From Ideonella sp. WA131b (lineage in GTDB: Bacteria > Pseudomonadota > Gammaproteobacteria > Burkholderiales > Burkholderiaceae_C), in assembly GCA_023657425.1 (NCBI GenBank), contig JAGTJW010000001.1, positions 992,001-1,056,000 on the forward strand: a stretch of 64,000 nt of DNA, read 5' to 3'. Positions 54,483 through 63,006 of this stretch are shown in pieces. The notes below the pieces were generated by a model. It searched no databases. It had not been told where the DNA came from and saw nothing but the letters and a program-made list of their open reading frames with translations. Positions within the stretch are counted from its first letter, which is position 1; each line of letters opens with the position of its first letter. The translations under genes and the position numbers were made by a program.

Positions 54483-54950
54483 TCACCGCCCGCGAAAGCA
54501 GGACCGGGTGGCGATCAGCGGCAGGGCGAAGGCCAGGCCGAACACCGTGTTGAGGACGGCGTTGGGCCACAGCCCCGTCCACAACGACGCGGTCGTGTCG
54601 GGCACGAACCAGCCCACCAGTGAGACCACGAAGAGATCCCAGCCGTGACGCTCGCCGCGGCGGAAAGGGCCCTGCAAGGTCAGCCACAAGGCCAGTCCCC
54701 AGCCCACCATGACCGAGCCCATGACGCCATGCGCCAGCGTGAGGTAGGGCTGTACGCCGGGCCCAAACCCCGCCAGCGCACCCGCCTCGCCGAACATCAG
54801 GAGGCCGAAGCCTTGGCGGGCCAGTTCGGGCATGGCGACCAGCGCCAGCCCGAAGGCAATGGTTCCCGCGGTGGCCCCTTGCAGCCACCGAAACCAGAAG
54901 CTGGCGATCGGCTCCACCGCTTCGGAATCGATCTGGGACGAGCCGGCCAT
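54483..54950 (-). CDS. Small four-helix membrane protein of unknown function
   Basis: 155 residues. Four hydrophobic segments: ATAGTIAFGLALVAMP, YLTLAHGVMGSVMVGWGLAL, LFVVSLVGWFVPDTTASLW and NAVLNTVFGLAFALPLIA. The short N-terminus is polar. I do not recognise a named family; length and pattern suggest an inner-membrane DUF protein. It precedes the hydrolase-regulator pair on the same strand with a 148-base gap. Confidence 0.75.
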   Translation of the reverse strand: MAGSSQIDSEAVEPIASFWFRWLQGATAGTIAFGLALVAMPELARQGFGLLMFGEAGALAGFGPGVQPYLTLAHGVMGSVMVGWGLALWLTLQGPFRRGERHGWDLFVVSLVGWFVPDTTASLWTGLWPNAVLNTVFGLAFALPLIATRSCFRGR

Positions 54951-55207
54951 CTGTCTGCACCTGGAGGGTGGATGAAGCGCTTAGGGTGGCCGGGGCCGCG
55001 CGGTCGGGCAATGACCTGCGAGGTAAGCTCGAGCGCCGCCCACGCGTGGGCCGCGGGATGCCGCCTCGACCCGCAGGTCGGCCGTGCTTTCCAGGCCAGG
55101 CTGGGCCAGAGAATCAACACACCTTGCGAGTGCCCCATCGTGGATCGACGCGATTCGTCCTCGAGCGCTGTCAGGAGGTCGAGACGCCTGCACATCGGCT
55201 CTCGCCT

Positions 55208-55242
55208 GACCAGGCGCGTGGGCGGCAGACACCCAGCCCCGG
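55208..55242. repeat. Diverged arm of the palindromic element
   Basis: The sequence from about 55210 (GCGCGTGGGCGGCAGACACC, then CAGCCCCGG) matches the outer arm of the 275-bp element at 50496 at most positions. A possible partial partner, CCGCCCACGC, lies near 55037-55046. The gap 54951-55248 otherwise holds no gene. Confidence 0.5.
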
Positions 55243-55248
55243 GCCGCC

Positions 55249-55923
55249 ATGCCTGAGGCCACCCCGCAGCCGCCCCTTTGGGCCGGCTCCGCCCTGCGCG
55301 CCCACCTCGCGCGTTTTCACCCGCAGCCCCTGCACGACCCCCTGCTGCGCCGCGCCGCCGTGGCCCTGGTGTGCACCGAGGCGGGCCACGGTGCCGATCT
55401 GCCCGGCCTGCCCGTGCACACCACCTGGCAGCCCGATCCCGCCCTGCTGCTCACCCGCCGCGCCGACCACCTGCGCGCCCACGCCGGCCAGTGGGCGCTG
55501 CCCGGCGGCCGCATCGATGAGGGTGAAGCGCCCGAGGCCGCGGCGCGGCGCGAGCTGCTCGAGGAGCTGGGCCTGGCGCTGCCGCCCGAGGCCGTGCTCG
55601 GCCGGCTCGACGACTACGCCACGCGCTCGGGCTATGTGATCACGCCGGTGGTGCTGTGGGGCGGGCCTGCGCGCGCGCTCGTGCCCAACCCCGCCGAGGT
55701 GGCCGCTGTGCACCGCGTGCCGGTGGCCGAACTGCTGCGCGCCGATGCGCCCCTGCTCGATGCCGTGCCCGGCGCCGAGCACCCGGTGTTGCGGCTGCCG
55801 CTGGGCCGCAGCTGGGTGGCGGCGCCCACGGCGGCCTTTCTGTACCAGTTCCGCGAGTGGGTGCTGCTCGGGCGCGCCACGCGGGTGGCGCACTTTGACC
55901 AGCCGCGCTTCGCCTGGCGCTGA
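55249..55923 (+). CDS. NUDIX hydrolase, CoA-pyrophosphatase-like
   Basis: 224 residues. The Nudix box GGRIDEGEAPEAAARRELLEE is complete in its spacing (G, E, RE, EE and G positions; shown here up to the EE pair). It is preceded by RADHLRAHAGQWALPGGR, like the NudL/CoA pyrophosphatase group, and followed by AVHRVPVAELL. These enzymes hydrolyse nucleoside-diphosphate-linked compounds; coenzyme A is the likely but unproven substrate. It converges on the subtilisin-like gene. Confidence 0.9.
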   Translation: MPEATPQPPLWAGSALRAHLARFHPQPLHDPLLRRAAVALVCTEAGHGADLPGLPVHTTWQPDPALLLTRRADHLRAHAGQWALPGGRIDEGEAPEAAARRELLEELGLALPPEAVLGRLDDYATRSGYVITPVVLWGGPARALVPNPAEVAAVHRVPVAELLRADAPLLDAVPGAEHPVLRLPLGRSWVAAPTAAFLYQFREWVLLGRATRVAHFDQPRFAWR

Positions 55924-55955
55924 AGCGCCGGGTGCCCGGCACCACGGGCTGCGCC

Positions 55956-58106
55956 TCAGCGCACCGTGCCCACGGTGGCCTGCGTCAGCGTGCCGGGCTG
56001 GTAGACCAGGAAGGGCCGCGTCACCCCGGTCACCTGCAGCACCGCGCCGGTGTGGTTGGCGCCCAGCGCGGGGCCGCTCCACGTCAGGCGGCACTGGCCG
56101 TTGGCGGCGGTCTGGCAGCTCAGCACCTGCAGCCCCACGACGCGCGGGCCGCTGTGCACGGCGATCTGCGCCTGCACCGCGGCGCCGGACACCGGTGCGC
56201 CCGTCGCGTCCACCAAGGTGGCGGTGAACTGCGGCGTCCACTGCGCGGAACCGGTCGATGGCCGCTGCATCGTGCCGGTCAGCGCCGAGATCTTGGCCAC
56301 CGGCGCGGCCGGTCGCACCACCTGGGCGCTGCGCACGCCGGTGCCGGCGTCGGCCATCTGCGGGCCCGAAAGGCCCGTGACGGCGAAGCCGATGCGCGTG
56401 ACCGTGGCCCAGGGGGCGGCGGCGCTGGTGATGGCACAGCGGCCGTCGGCCGCGGTGGTGCAGGCCAGCTCGGCCGTCATGTGGGCGTAGCGGCCCGCCA
56501 CGCGCACGCCGGGCACCGCCGCGCCCTGCGCGTTGAGCACCTGCACGGTGGCGGTGGCCGTCCACAGCCCCACGGCCGGCACGGCGGTGGTCATCGTCAG
56601 CGCTGCCGGGCGCACCGGCACCAGGGCCGGCAGCGGCGGCGCCGTGGCGGTCTCGCCGGCATACAGCAGCGCGCGGGTGGTGCTGCCGGTGAGGCCCAGC
56701 ACGCCGTTGGCGGTGGCGTCCTGCAGCAAGCGGGCCCGCAGCTGCGCCGCGGTCGCCGCGGGCTGGGCCTGCAGCAGCAGCGCCGCGGCGCCGGCTGCGT
56801 GCGGCGCGGCCATCGAGGTGCCGCTCATGCCCACCACGGCGGTGCTTGACGCGATGCCGGCCGACGCGATGGCCGTGCCCGGCGCCCACAGCGCCACGCA
56901 TGGGCCGGTGTTGGAGAACGAGGCCTTGGCGTCGGCGTTGTCGGAGGCGCCGACGGCCACGATGCCCGCCGCGCGGGCCGGCGAGACGCTGCAGGTGTCG
57001 GTGTTGCTGTTGCCGGCCGCCACCACCACCGTGAAGCCGGCCGCCGACAGCCGCTGCACGGCAGCGTCCAGGCTCGGCGAGGCCGGGCCGCCCAGGCTCA
57101 TGTTCACCACGCCGGGCTTGCGGCCCTGCGCGGCGATCCAGTCCAGCCCCGCCAGCACCTGGGTGGCCGAGCCGCTGCCGCGGCAGTCGAGCACGCGCAC
57201 CGGCACCACCTCGGCACCCGAGGCCACGCCCAGCGTCTGGCCGGCCACGGTGCCGGCGACGTGGGTGCCGTGGCCCTGGCAGTCGCTCGTGCCCTTGCCG
57301 TCGGCGATGGCGCTGAAGCCGGTCTTCAGCCGCGTGCCGAACTGGCTGTGGGCGCTGATGCCGGTGTCCACCACGTAGGCCGACACGCCCGTGCCGTTGC
57401 GGGCGTTGCGGAACTGCCCGTCGAAGGACCGGGCCCGCTGGTCGATGCGGTCCACGCCCCAGGCGCGCGCATCGAGCGTGCGCACGCTGCCGGCCTGCTC
57501 CAGCACGATGGCGCGGTCCAGCTCCACCGTGTCGACGGCGGGGTTGCGCGCCAGTTCGTCGGCCACGGCCTGCGCCTGGCCGAAGGGCACGCTCACGACG
57601 AAGGCCTCGAGCGCGTGTGCATAGTGCTGGCCCACGCGGGCCGAGGGCGCCAGGCTCCGGACGGACTGCGCCATCACGTCCTGCGACGCGCTGGCCACCG
57701 CCTCGGCCCTGGCGGCCAGCGCGAGGGCGGCCTGCGCGCTGGCGTCGCCGCCCTCGCGCGCGTTGCCGCCGGCCATGGTGGCGCGGCCCGACAGCTGCAC
57801 GGTTGCCGGGTTCAGGCGCACGACGAGGCGCACCTCGTCGGCCGCGGGGTCGTCGGCCAGCCGGGCCTGCTCGTCGCGCACGGCGGCCTCCCCGCCCGGC
57901 TCCCAGAGCACGAAGCGGCGCTCTTCGGCGGCCGGGGCAGCGTCGGTGGCCGCCGCGCCGTCGGGCGGCGGCGCCTCGCTGGCGCCACCGCAGGCGGCCA
58001 GCAGCAGCACGCTGGTGCACAGCGGCAAGCAGGCGGCGCGGAGCAGCCGCTTGGAGCCCGGGACGGGCTGAACGGGCTGGAAGAGGGGTTTGCGGTTCAT
58101 GACCAT
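55956..58106 (-). CDS. Subtilisin-like (S8) protease, predicted lipoprotein
   Basis: 716 residues from the ATG at 58104-58106; an ATG two codons later is equally possible. A lipobox (VLLLAACGG) ends the signal peptide, so it is a lipid-anchored exported protease. An inhibitor-like prodomain (about 60-215) precedes the catalytic domain, which has Asp in VSAYVVDTGIS, His in CQGHGTHVAGTVAG and Ser in GMSGTSMAAPHAAGAAALLL, a proteinase-K-type arrangement. The C-terminal 200 residues form two Ig-like repeats (ATATVQVLNAQGAAVPGV and FTATLVDATGAPVSGAAV). It probably works at the cell surface. Confidence 0.92.
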   Translation of the reverse strand: MVMNRKPLFQPVQPVPGSKRLLRAACLPLCTSVLLLAACGGASEAPPPDGAAATDAAPAAEERRFVLWEPGGEAAVRDEQARLADDPAADEVRLVVRLNPATVQLSGRATMAGGNAREGGDASAQAALALAARAEAVASASQDVMAQSVRSLAPSARVGQHYAHALEAFVVSVPFGQAQAVADELARNPAVDTVELDRAIVLEQAGSVRTLDARAWGVDRIDQRARSFDGQFRNARNGTGVSAYVVDTGISAHSQFGTRLKTGFSAIADGKGTSDCQGHGTHVAGTVAGQTLGVASGAEVVPVRVLDCRGSGSATQVLAGLDWIAAQGRKPGVVNMSLGGPASPSLDAAVQRLSAAGFTVVVAAGNSNTDTCSVSPARAAGIVAVGASDNADAKASFSNTGPCVALWAPGTAIASAGIASSTAVVGMSGTSMAAPHAAGAAALLLQAQPAATAAQLRARLLQDATANGVLGLTGSTTRALLYAGETATAPPLPALVPVRPAALTMTTAVPAVGLWTATATVQVLNAQGAAVPGVRVAGRYAHMTAELACTTAADGRCAITSAAAPWATVTRIGFAVTGLSGPQMADAGTGVRSAQVVRPAAPVAKISALTGTMQRPSTGSAQWTPQFTATLVDATGAPVSGAAVQAQIAVHSGPRVVGLQVLSCQTAANGQCRLTWSGPALGANHTGAVLQVTGVTRPFLVYQPGTLTQATVGTVR

Positions 58107-58377
58107 GGCTCGCTCGGGCAGTTGCACAGGGCGAGGGCCTGACCGGACAGCACGGGCCCGGCGCGCCGCAAGCGGCGCATCGTGCGTGCCGCCGGGTGGC
58201 GGCCGTGCTGGCAACCCCGCTGCCGTGGCACTGGCGTGCTGTAGGCCGGAGGCTTTGCGTCCCGGCCTTTCGACCGGTTTGCCCTCGAGGGGGACTGTAT
58301 CCGCCTGTTGCCGAGCGCGGGGCGCCTGCGGGTGTGAACTCCGCCGCGCTTGGCTGCGCGCCGTCGCGACCTTGCGC

Positions 58378-59700
58378 TCAGCGCAAGCGCAGCACGCGCC
58401 CGAAGGGCGCCGCGGCCAGCGCCGCCTCGTCGGCCCCCGGCGGTACGGCCCACCACAGTGCCCCCGGCGGGCGGTGGTGCGCGGGGCCTTCGAGATCGGT
58501 GAGCACCACGCTCAGGTCGGGCCGGTGGCGCGAGGCCTCCTCGAGCAGCGGCGTGAAGTCGGTGCCGCCCCCGCCGGCGACACCCGCTTCGGCGGTCCAG
58601 GCCCGCAGGTCTTTCAGGCCCAGCCGGCCCGGCGCCAGCGTGTGCACGGCACGCACGGCGTCGTCGCCCACCACCACCGTCATGGGCGCGGCCAGCCGCC
58701 GTGTCAGTGCCGCCAGCTCGGCGGCAAAGCGCGCCAGCAGAGCCTCGTCGATGCTGCCGCTCACGTCGAGCACCAGCACCAGCCGCGGCACGCGCCGGGC
58801 GTGGCTGAGGCCCGGGGCCCAGGGCAGGCGCCCACGCGCCGGCCGGCCCACCCGGCCCTGGCTGGCCAGCCAGCTGCGCGCCGGGCGCGAGGGGTTCTCG
58901 GCCAGCCGCGGTGCCAGCGCCCGCGCCACCTGGGTGCGCAGCACCTGCTCCCAGGGGGTGTGCACCTGCGGCAGATCACGCGGCAGGCAGCGCAGGATGG
59001 AGAAGGCGCCGTCGCCGCTGTGGCCGCGCAGCAGCCGCTCGCCCCACTCGCGCGCCTGCTCGGCCTCGGCCACGACGGCATCCGCTCCTTCGGGGGCGGG
59101 CTTGAGGTCCTCGGTGTCCGCACCGCCCAGCGTGCGCAGCTTGGCGGCGCGCGGGCCGTCCTTGCGGGTGTCGGCGCGCTCGTGGGGCGGCTCGCGGTCG
59201 TCGACCGCGGCGTACAGGCGCTCGACGTCCCACTCCAGCAGCGCGGCCTCGTCGCTGCGCGTGGTGCCGAGCACCTGGTCGAGCAGCTGCGGCAGCGTCA
59301 GCGCCTTCGCGGGCAGCACCAGCCACGCGGCCGGGGCCAGCGCACTGTTGACGATGGCGTCGGCGCAGCGGTTGAAGAGCGCCAGGTCGACATCGCCCCG
59401 CCGCCGCTGCAGCGCACGAAAGCGCGGCCCGTGGCGCAGGGCGATGTGCAGCAGCTCGTGCGCCACCCAGCCGGTCTGCGCCTCCAGGCCGAGCTTGTCG
59501 AAGGCGGGCGCGTAGTGGATGGTGCGGCCGTCGGTCCAGGCCGGCAGGCGGCCGGCCTCGTGGGCCAGCGCCTCGGCCCCGGTGAGGTCGCGGTGTGCCA
59601 CCCACAGGGCCAGGCTGCCGCTGGCCGGCGCGACCTCCACCAGCTGCATCACGGCACGGCGGCCACGGTGCTCGTGCTGGCCGCTGCCGCTTTCAGCCAT
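58378..59700 (-). CDS. vWA-like / metallopeptidase-like protein (DUF2201 type)
   Basis: 440 residues from the ATG at 59698-59700. The N-terminal domain has a zinc-protease-like HELLHIALRHG (about residue 80) and RCADAIVNSAL. The C-terminal domain is von Willebrand A-like: LVLVLDVSGSIDEALLARF carries the metal-site DxSxS, followed by GGGGTDFTPLLEEA. Such proteins are encoded with a MoxR-type ATPase, as here (12 bases upstream), and are thought to act in ATPase-driven remodelling. Function unknown. Confidence 0.82.
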   Translation of the reverse strand: MAESGSGQHEHRGRRAVMQLVEVAPASGSLALWVAHRDLTGAEALAHEAGRLPAWTDGRTIHYAPAFDKLGLEAQTGWVAHELLHIALRHGPRFRALQRRRGDVDLALFNRCADAIVNSALAPAAWLVLPAKALTLPQLLDQVLGTTRSDEAALLEWDVERLYAAVDDREPPHERADTRKDGPRAAKLRTLGGADTEDLKPAPEGADAVVAEAEQAREWGERLLRGHSGDGAFSILRCLPRDLPQVHTPWEQVLRTQVARALAPRLAENPSRPARSWLASQGRVGRPARGRLPWAPGLSHARRVPRLVLVLDVSGSIDEALLARFAAELAALTRRLAAPMTVVVGDDAVRAVHTLAPGRLGLKDLRAWTAEAGVAGGGGTDFTPLLEEASRHRPDLSVVLTDLEGPAHHRPPGALWWAVPPGADEAALAAAPFGRVLRLR

Positions 59701-59712
59701 GCTGCACAAGGC

Positions 59713-60813
59713 TCAGCCGCGGCTGGCGGCGTAGCGCTGGTAGGCGGGGCTTTGCAGCAGGGCCTGCTCCAGCCCCTGCTGCAGCGCGCGCTGCGCCAGC
59801 AGCTCGACGACCAGCGTCTGCACCTCGGCCAGCGGCAGCGGCACCGGGCCGCGCAGCTCGGGCAGCTGCCCGGCGATGGCCATGGCGCGCGTCAGGCGCT
59901 CGCCGTCGGTGCAGGCCGCCACCAGGCCGTAGGCCAGCGCGTACAGGCCGTCCAGGCTGGTGGGCAGCAGCTTCAGCGTGGCCGTGCCGGGCTCGGCGGC
60001 CAGCAGCGCCAGCACATCGGCGCCGCTGCGCAGCTCGCGCAGCACGCCAAAGAACTCGGCCGCGTTGGCCGCACCGATGCGGCCCTGCACGAAGCGCCGC
60101 GCCACGGGCTCGGGCAGGCCCTCGCGCAGCTCGAGCAGCACGCGCGAGACGTCTTCCCAGCCGCGCGGGCTGGCGCCGATCAGGTGGTCGGCGGCGAGCT
60201 GGGCCTCGGTGTCGTCGAGCTTGTCGGGGCGCACCTTCAGGAAGGCCATCACCTCGGGCGCGTAGCCTTGCGCCAGTGCATGGGCCAAAAAAGTGTCGAT
60301 CCCGGCGACGACGTGGAAGTGAAAGAGCCGATCGGCCAGCGCCGTGCCCATGTCGTGGCTGACGGCGCCGTGGAAGGCGGCGTTGCCGGCGGCCACCACC
60401 ATCCAGCCCGGCGGCAGCTCGTAGCGGCCGACGCGGCGGTCGAGGATCAGGCTGTAGGCGCTGATCTGCAGCCGCGGGTCGGCGGCGGTGAGCTCGTCGA
60501 GGAACAGGATGCCCTCGGGCTGGTCGGGCCCCGGCAGGAACTCGGGCGGGAACCAGACGGTGCGCTCCAGCCGCTCGTCGGCGTAGATGGCGCCGCGGAT
60601 GTCCACGGGCTCGATCGTGGTCAGGCGCAGGTCCACCAGCGGCACGCCAAAGCGCGCGGCGAGCTGGTGCACGATGCTGCTCTTGCCCACGCCGCGGGTG
60701 CCCCACAGCATGGTGGCGCGCGGGCGCAGCGCGGGCCTTGCGAACTGCGCCTCCAGCGCGGCCAGCGCGTCGGCCACGCTCACCGGCGGCACGTTCATGG
60801 GGTTGCGGTGCAT
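59713..60813 (-). CDS. MoxR-type AAA+ ATPase
   Basis: 366 residues from an ATG at 60811-60813 that follows GGAG and abuts the upstream stop; GTG and another ATG nearby are alternatives. Walker A is MLWGTRGVGKSSIVHQL, Walker B is GILFLDELTAADPRLQ, and sensor 1 lies in WMVVAAGNAAFHGAVSHD. It belongs to the MoxR group, chaperone-like ATPases that partner vWA proteins to insert metals or mature complexes. Its partner is probably the vWA/metallopeptidase-like protein next door. Confidence 0.9.
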   Translation of the reverse strand: MHRNPMNVPPVSVADALAALEAQFARPALRPRATMLWGTRGVGKSSIVHQLAARFGVPLVDLRLTTIEPVDIRGAIYADERLERTVWFPPEFLPGPDQPEGILFLDELTAADPRLQISAYSLILDRRVGRYELPPGWMVVAAGNAAFHGAVSHDMGTALADRLFHFHVVAGIDTFLAHALAQGYAPEVMAFLKVRPDKLDDTEAQLAADHLIGASPRGWEDVSRVLLELREGLPEPVARRFVQGRIGAANAAEFFGVLRELRSGADVLALLAAEPGTATLKLLPTSLDGLYALAYGLVAACTDGERLTRAMAIAGQLPELRGPVPLPLAEVQTLVVELLAQRALQQGLEQALLQSPAYQRYAASRG

Positions 60814-60814
60814 G

Positions 60815-61783
60815 TCACTCCACGCCGATGTCACGCGCCAGGGGCTGCCAGCTGTTGGCCGGCAGGCGGCGCGGCAGGCGCGGCAGTTCGATGCGCGGCA
60901 TCTCGCGCCGCATGAAGAACAGCGCCATCAGCAGCGGCGGCACCAGGTTGGCCAGCGCGCCCAGCCAGGCCTCGGCCTGGCCGCCGGTGCCACGCACCGC
61001 GAAGGCCACCGCCACCACGGCCACGCCCAGCGCCAGCGGCCCGCCGCGCAGCAGCCCGATGCGCCAGCGCCGCGCCACGAAGCGCTGGTGAAACAGCGCC
61101 GGCGGCGCCGAGAGCACCTCGGCCAGGTGGGCCAGGCTCAGCGCCATGCGGGCCTGGGCATCGGCGCTGCGCTCGGCGCCCTGGCCGCTCAGCATGACGC
61201 TGGTCTCCCAGCCGGTGCGCAGCGCGACGAGGCGGCTCCAGGCACCGCCGAGCACCTCGAACAGGTCGTCGGGCAGACGGCGCGTGTCGCCCTCGGTGCG
61301 CGTGAGCACCAGCTGCATCGGGTAGCCCTTGACGCCCGAGACGGTGCAGGCCACCTGCAGCCCCGCGACCCGCGCCTGCGCCGTGCGCAGCTGCGGCGGC
61401 TGGCCCGGGCGGCAGCGCAGCGTGAGCGCGGCGCCTTCGGGTGTGAACAGATCGCCGGGCGCGACGGCCGCCGCCGCGGCCAGCAGCTCGGGGGGATTGC
61501 CGTCCTCGGCCATGACCTCGGCAGTGAGCTCGGCAGGCACGCCGGCGGGCTCGGGCCTCAGGCGGCGCAGCAGCTGCCAGCCGCGCGGCGTATCGCGCAG
61601 CTCGCGGGTTTCGGTGAGTGCCGGGTGCGTGGCACCCGCCGCGTGCGCCGCCGAGCGGAACACCAGGCGGCGCGCGGCGCGGTCGCTGGCCGGCAGGTCC
61701 AGCGCCCAGCCGGCCGCCGAGAACGGCGCTACCAGCGCGAGGATGGCGTGGTGGCTGAGCGGGGCTTCCTTGGGCGTGTCCAT
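60815..61783 (-). CDS. Unknown protein with two C-terminal membrane helices, MoxR/vWA cassette
   Basis: 322 residues from the ATG at 61781-61783. A soluble N-terminal region (1-245) has no motif I recognise. Two membrane helices follow near the C-terminus (GGPLALGVAVVAVAFAV and WLGALANLVPPLLMALFFM). It is the first gene of a three-gene minus-strand cassette with the MoxR ATPase and vWA-like protein and may anchor that system in the membrane. It is divergent from mnmA, 41 bases away. Confidence 0.75.
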   Translation of the reverse strand: MDTPKEAPLSHHAILALVAPFSAAGWALDLPASDRAARRLVFRSAAHAAGATHPALTETRELRDTPRGWQLLRRLRPEPAGVPAELTAEVMAEDGNPPELLAAAAAVAPGDLFTPEGAALTLRCRPGQPPQLRTAQARVAGLQVACTVSGVKGYPMQLVLTRTEGDTRRLPDDLFEVLGGAWSRLVALRTGWETSVMLSGQGAERSADAQARMALSLAHLAEVLSAPPALFHQRFVARRWRIGLLRGGPLALGVAVVAVAFAVRGTGGQAEAWLGALANLVPPLLMALFFMRREMPRIELPRLPRRLPANSWQPLARDIGVE

Positions 61784-61824
61784 GGATCCTGCGCATTCTG
61801 GCGCGGCCGGGATAATCCGGCGCC

Positions 61825-63006
61825 ATGGCATCGGGGCAACGTGTCGTCGTGGGCTTGAGTGGCGGCGTGGACAGCGCCGTCAGCGCCTGGCTGCTCAAGC
61901 AGCAGGGTTTCGAGGTCGTCGGCATCTTCATGAAGAACTGGGAGGACGATGACGACTCGGCCTACTGCGCCAGCAACGTCGACTTCGTCGATGCCGCCGC
62001 GGTGGCCGACGTGATCGGCATCGAGATCGAGCACGTCAACTTCGCCGCCGAGTACCGCGATCGCGTCTTCGCCGAGTTCCTGCGCGAGGTCCGGTCCGGG
62101 CGCACGCCCAATCCCGACGTGCTGTGCAACGCCGAGATCAAGTTCAAGGCCTTCCTCGACCACGCGATGCGGCTGGGCGCGGAGAAGATCGCCACCGGTC
62201 ACTACGCGCGCGTCCGCCAGGCCGCCGATGGAAGCTTTCAGCTGCTGAAGGGCCTGGACCCGGCCAAGGACCAGAGCTACTTCCTGCACCGCCTCACACA
62301 GGCACAGCTGTCGCGCACGCTGTTCCCGGTGGGCGGCCTGCACAAGACCGCGGTGCGGCGCATCGCCGCCGAGATCGGCCTGCCCAACGCGAAGAAGAAA
62401 GACAGCACCGGCATCTGCTTCATCGGCGAGCGGCCGTTCCGCGAGTTCCTGGACCGCTACCTGAGCCGCGCGCCCGGCCCCATCGTCGACGACACCGGCG
62501 CCGAGGTGGGCCGCCACGTGGGCCTGAGCTTCTACACGCGCGGCCAGCGCCAGGGCCTGGGCATTGGCGGCGTGGCCGGCCACGACGCGGCCGGCGTCCA
62601 CCGGCCCTGGTACGTGGCGCACAAGAGCCTGGCCGCGAACACGCTGCACGTGGTGCAGGGCCACGAGCACCCCTGGCTGCTGAGCCCCTGGCTGGAGGCC
62701 GCGGACTGCAGCTGGGTGGCCGGCTCGCCGCCCGCGCCGGGCGCCCTGGCGGCCAAGACCCGCTACCGGCAGGCCGACGCGCCGTGCACGCTGGCGCCCA
62801 CGGCTGCCGGCTTCCGGCTCGAATTCGCCGAGCCGCAGTGGGCGGTGACGCCGGGGCAGAGCGCCGTGCTCTACGACGGCGAGGTCTGCCTGGGCGGCGG
62901 CGTCATCGCCGCGGCCGAGGTGCCCCCCGTGGTGACCGCGCTTGTGCCGGCGCGTACGGTGCGTAGCATGCGGCGACCCCGCCGCCACGCTCCGCACGCC
63001 GCATGA
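61825..63006 (+). CDS. mnmA: tRNA-specific 2-thiouridylase MnmA
   Basis: 393 residues. The N-type ATP pyrophosphatase loop is [20 protein letters not shown]. The catalytic cysteines are in [16 protein letters not shown] and [20 protein letters not shown] and [10 protein letters not shown] are typical. MnmA thiolates uridine 34 of Lys, Glu and Gln tRNAs. A 25-residue Arg-rich tail after [10 protein letters not shown] is longer than usual. The stop overlaps the ATG of the next gene. Confidence 0.96.
   Translation: MASGQRVVVGLSGGVDSAVSAWLLKQQGFEVVGIFMKNWEDDDDSAYCASNVDFVDAAAVADVIGIEIEHVNFAAEYRDRVFAEFLREVRSGRTPNPDVLCNAEIKFKAFLDHAMRLGAEKIATGHYARVRQAADGSFQLLKGLDPAKDQSYFLHRLTQAQLSRTLFPVGGLHKTAVRRIAAEIGLPNAKKKDSTGICFIGERPFREFLDRYLSRAPGPIVDDTGAEVGRHVGLSFYTRGQRQGLGIGGVAGHDAAGVHRPWYVAHKSLAANTLHVVQGHEHPWLLSPWLEAADCSWVAGSPPAPGALAAKTRYRQADAPCTLAPTAAGFRLEFAEPQWAVTPGQSAVLYDGEVCLGGGVIAAAEVPPVVTALVPARTVRSMRRPRRHAPHAA

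Noticed and set aside
54951-55248. Complete second copy of the 275-bp palindromic element
   Set aside because: Only one arm (about 55208-55242) is convincing; the opposite arm and inner hairpins cannot be traced, so it was listed only as a diverged arm.
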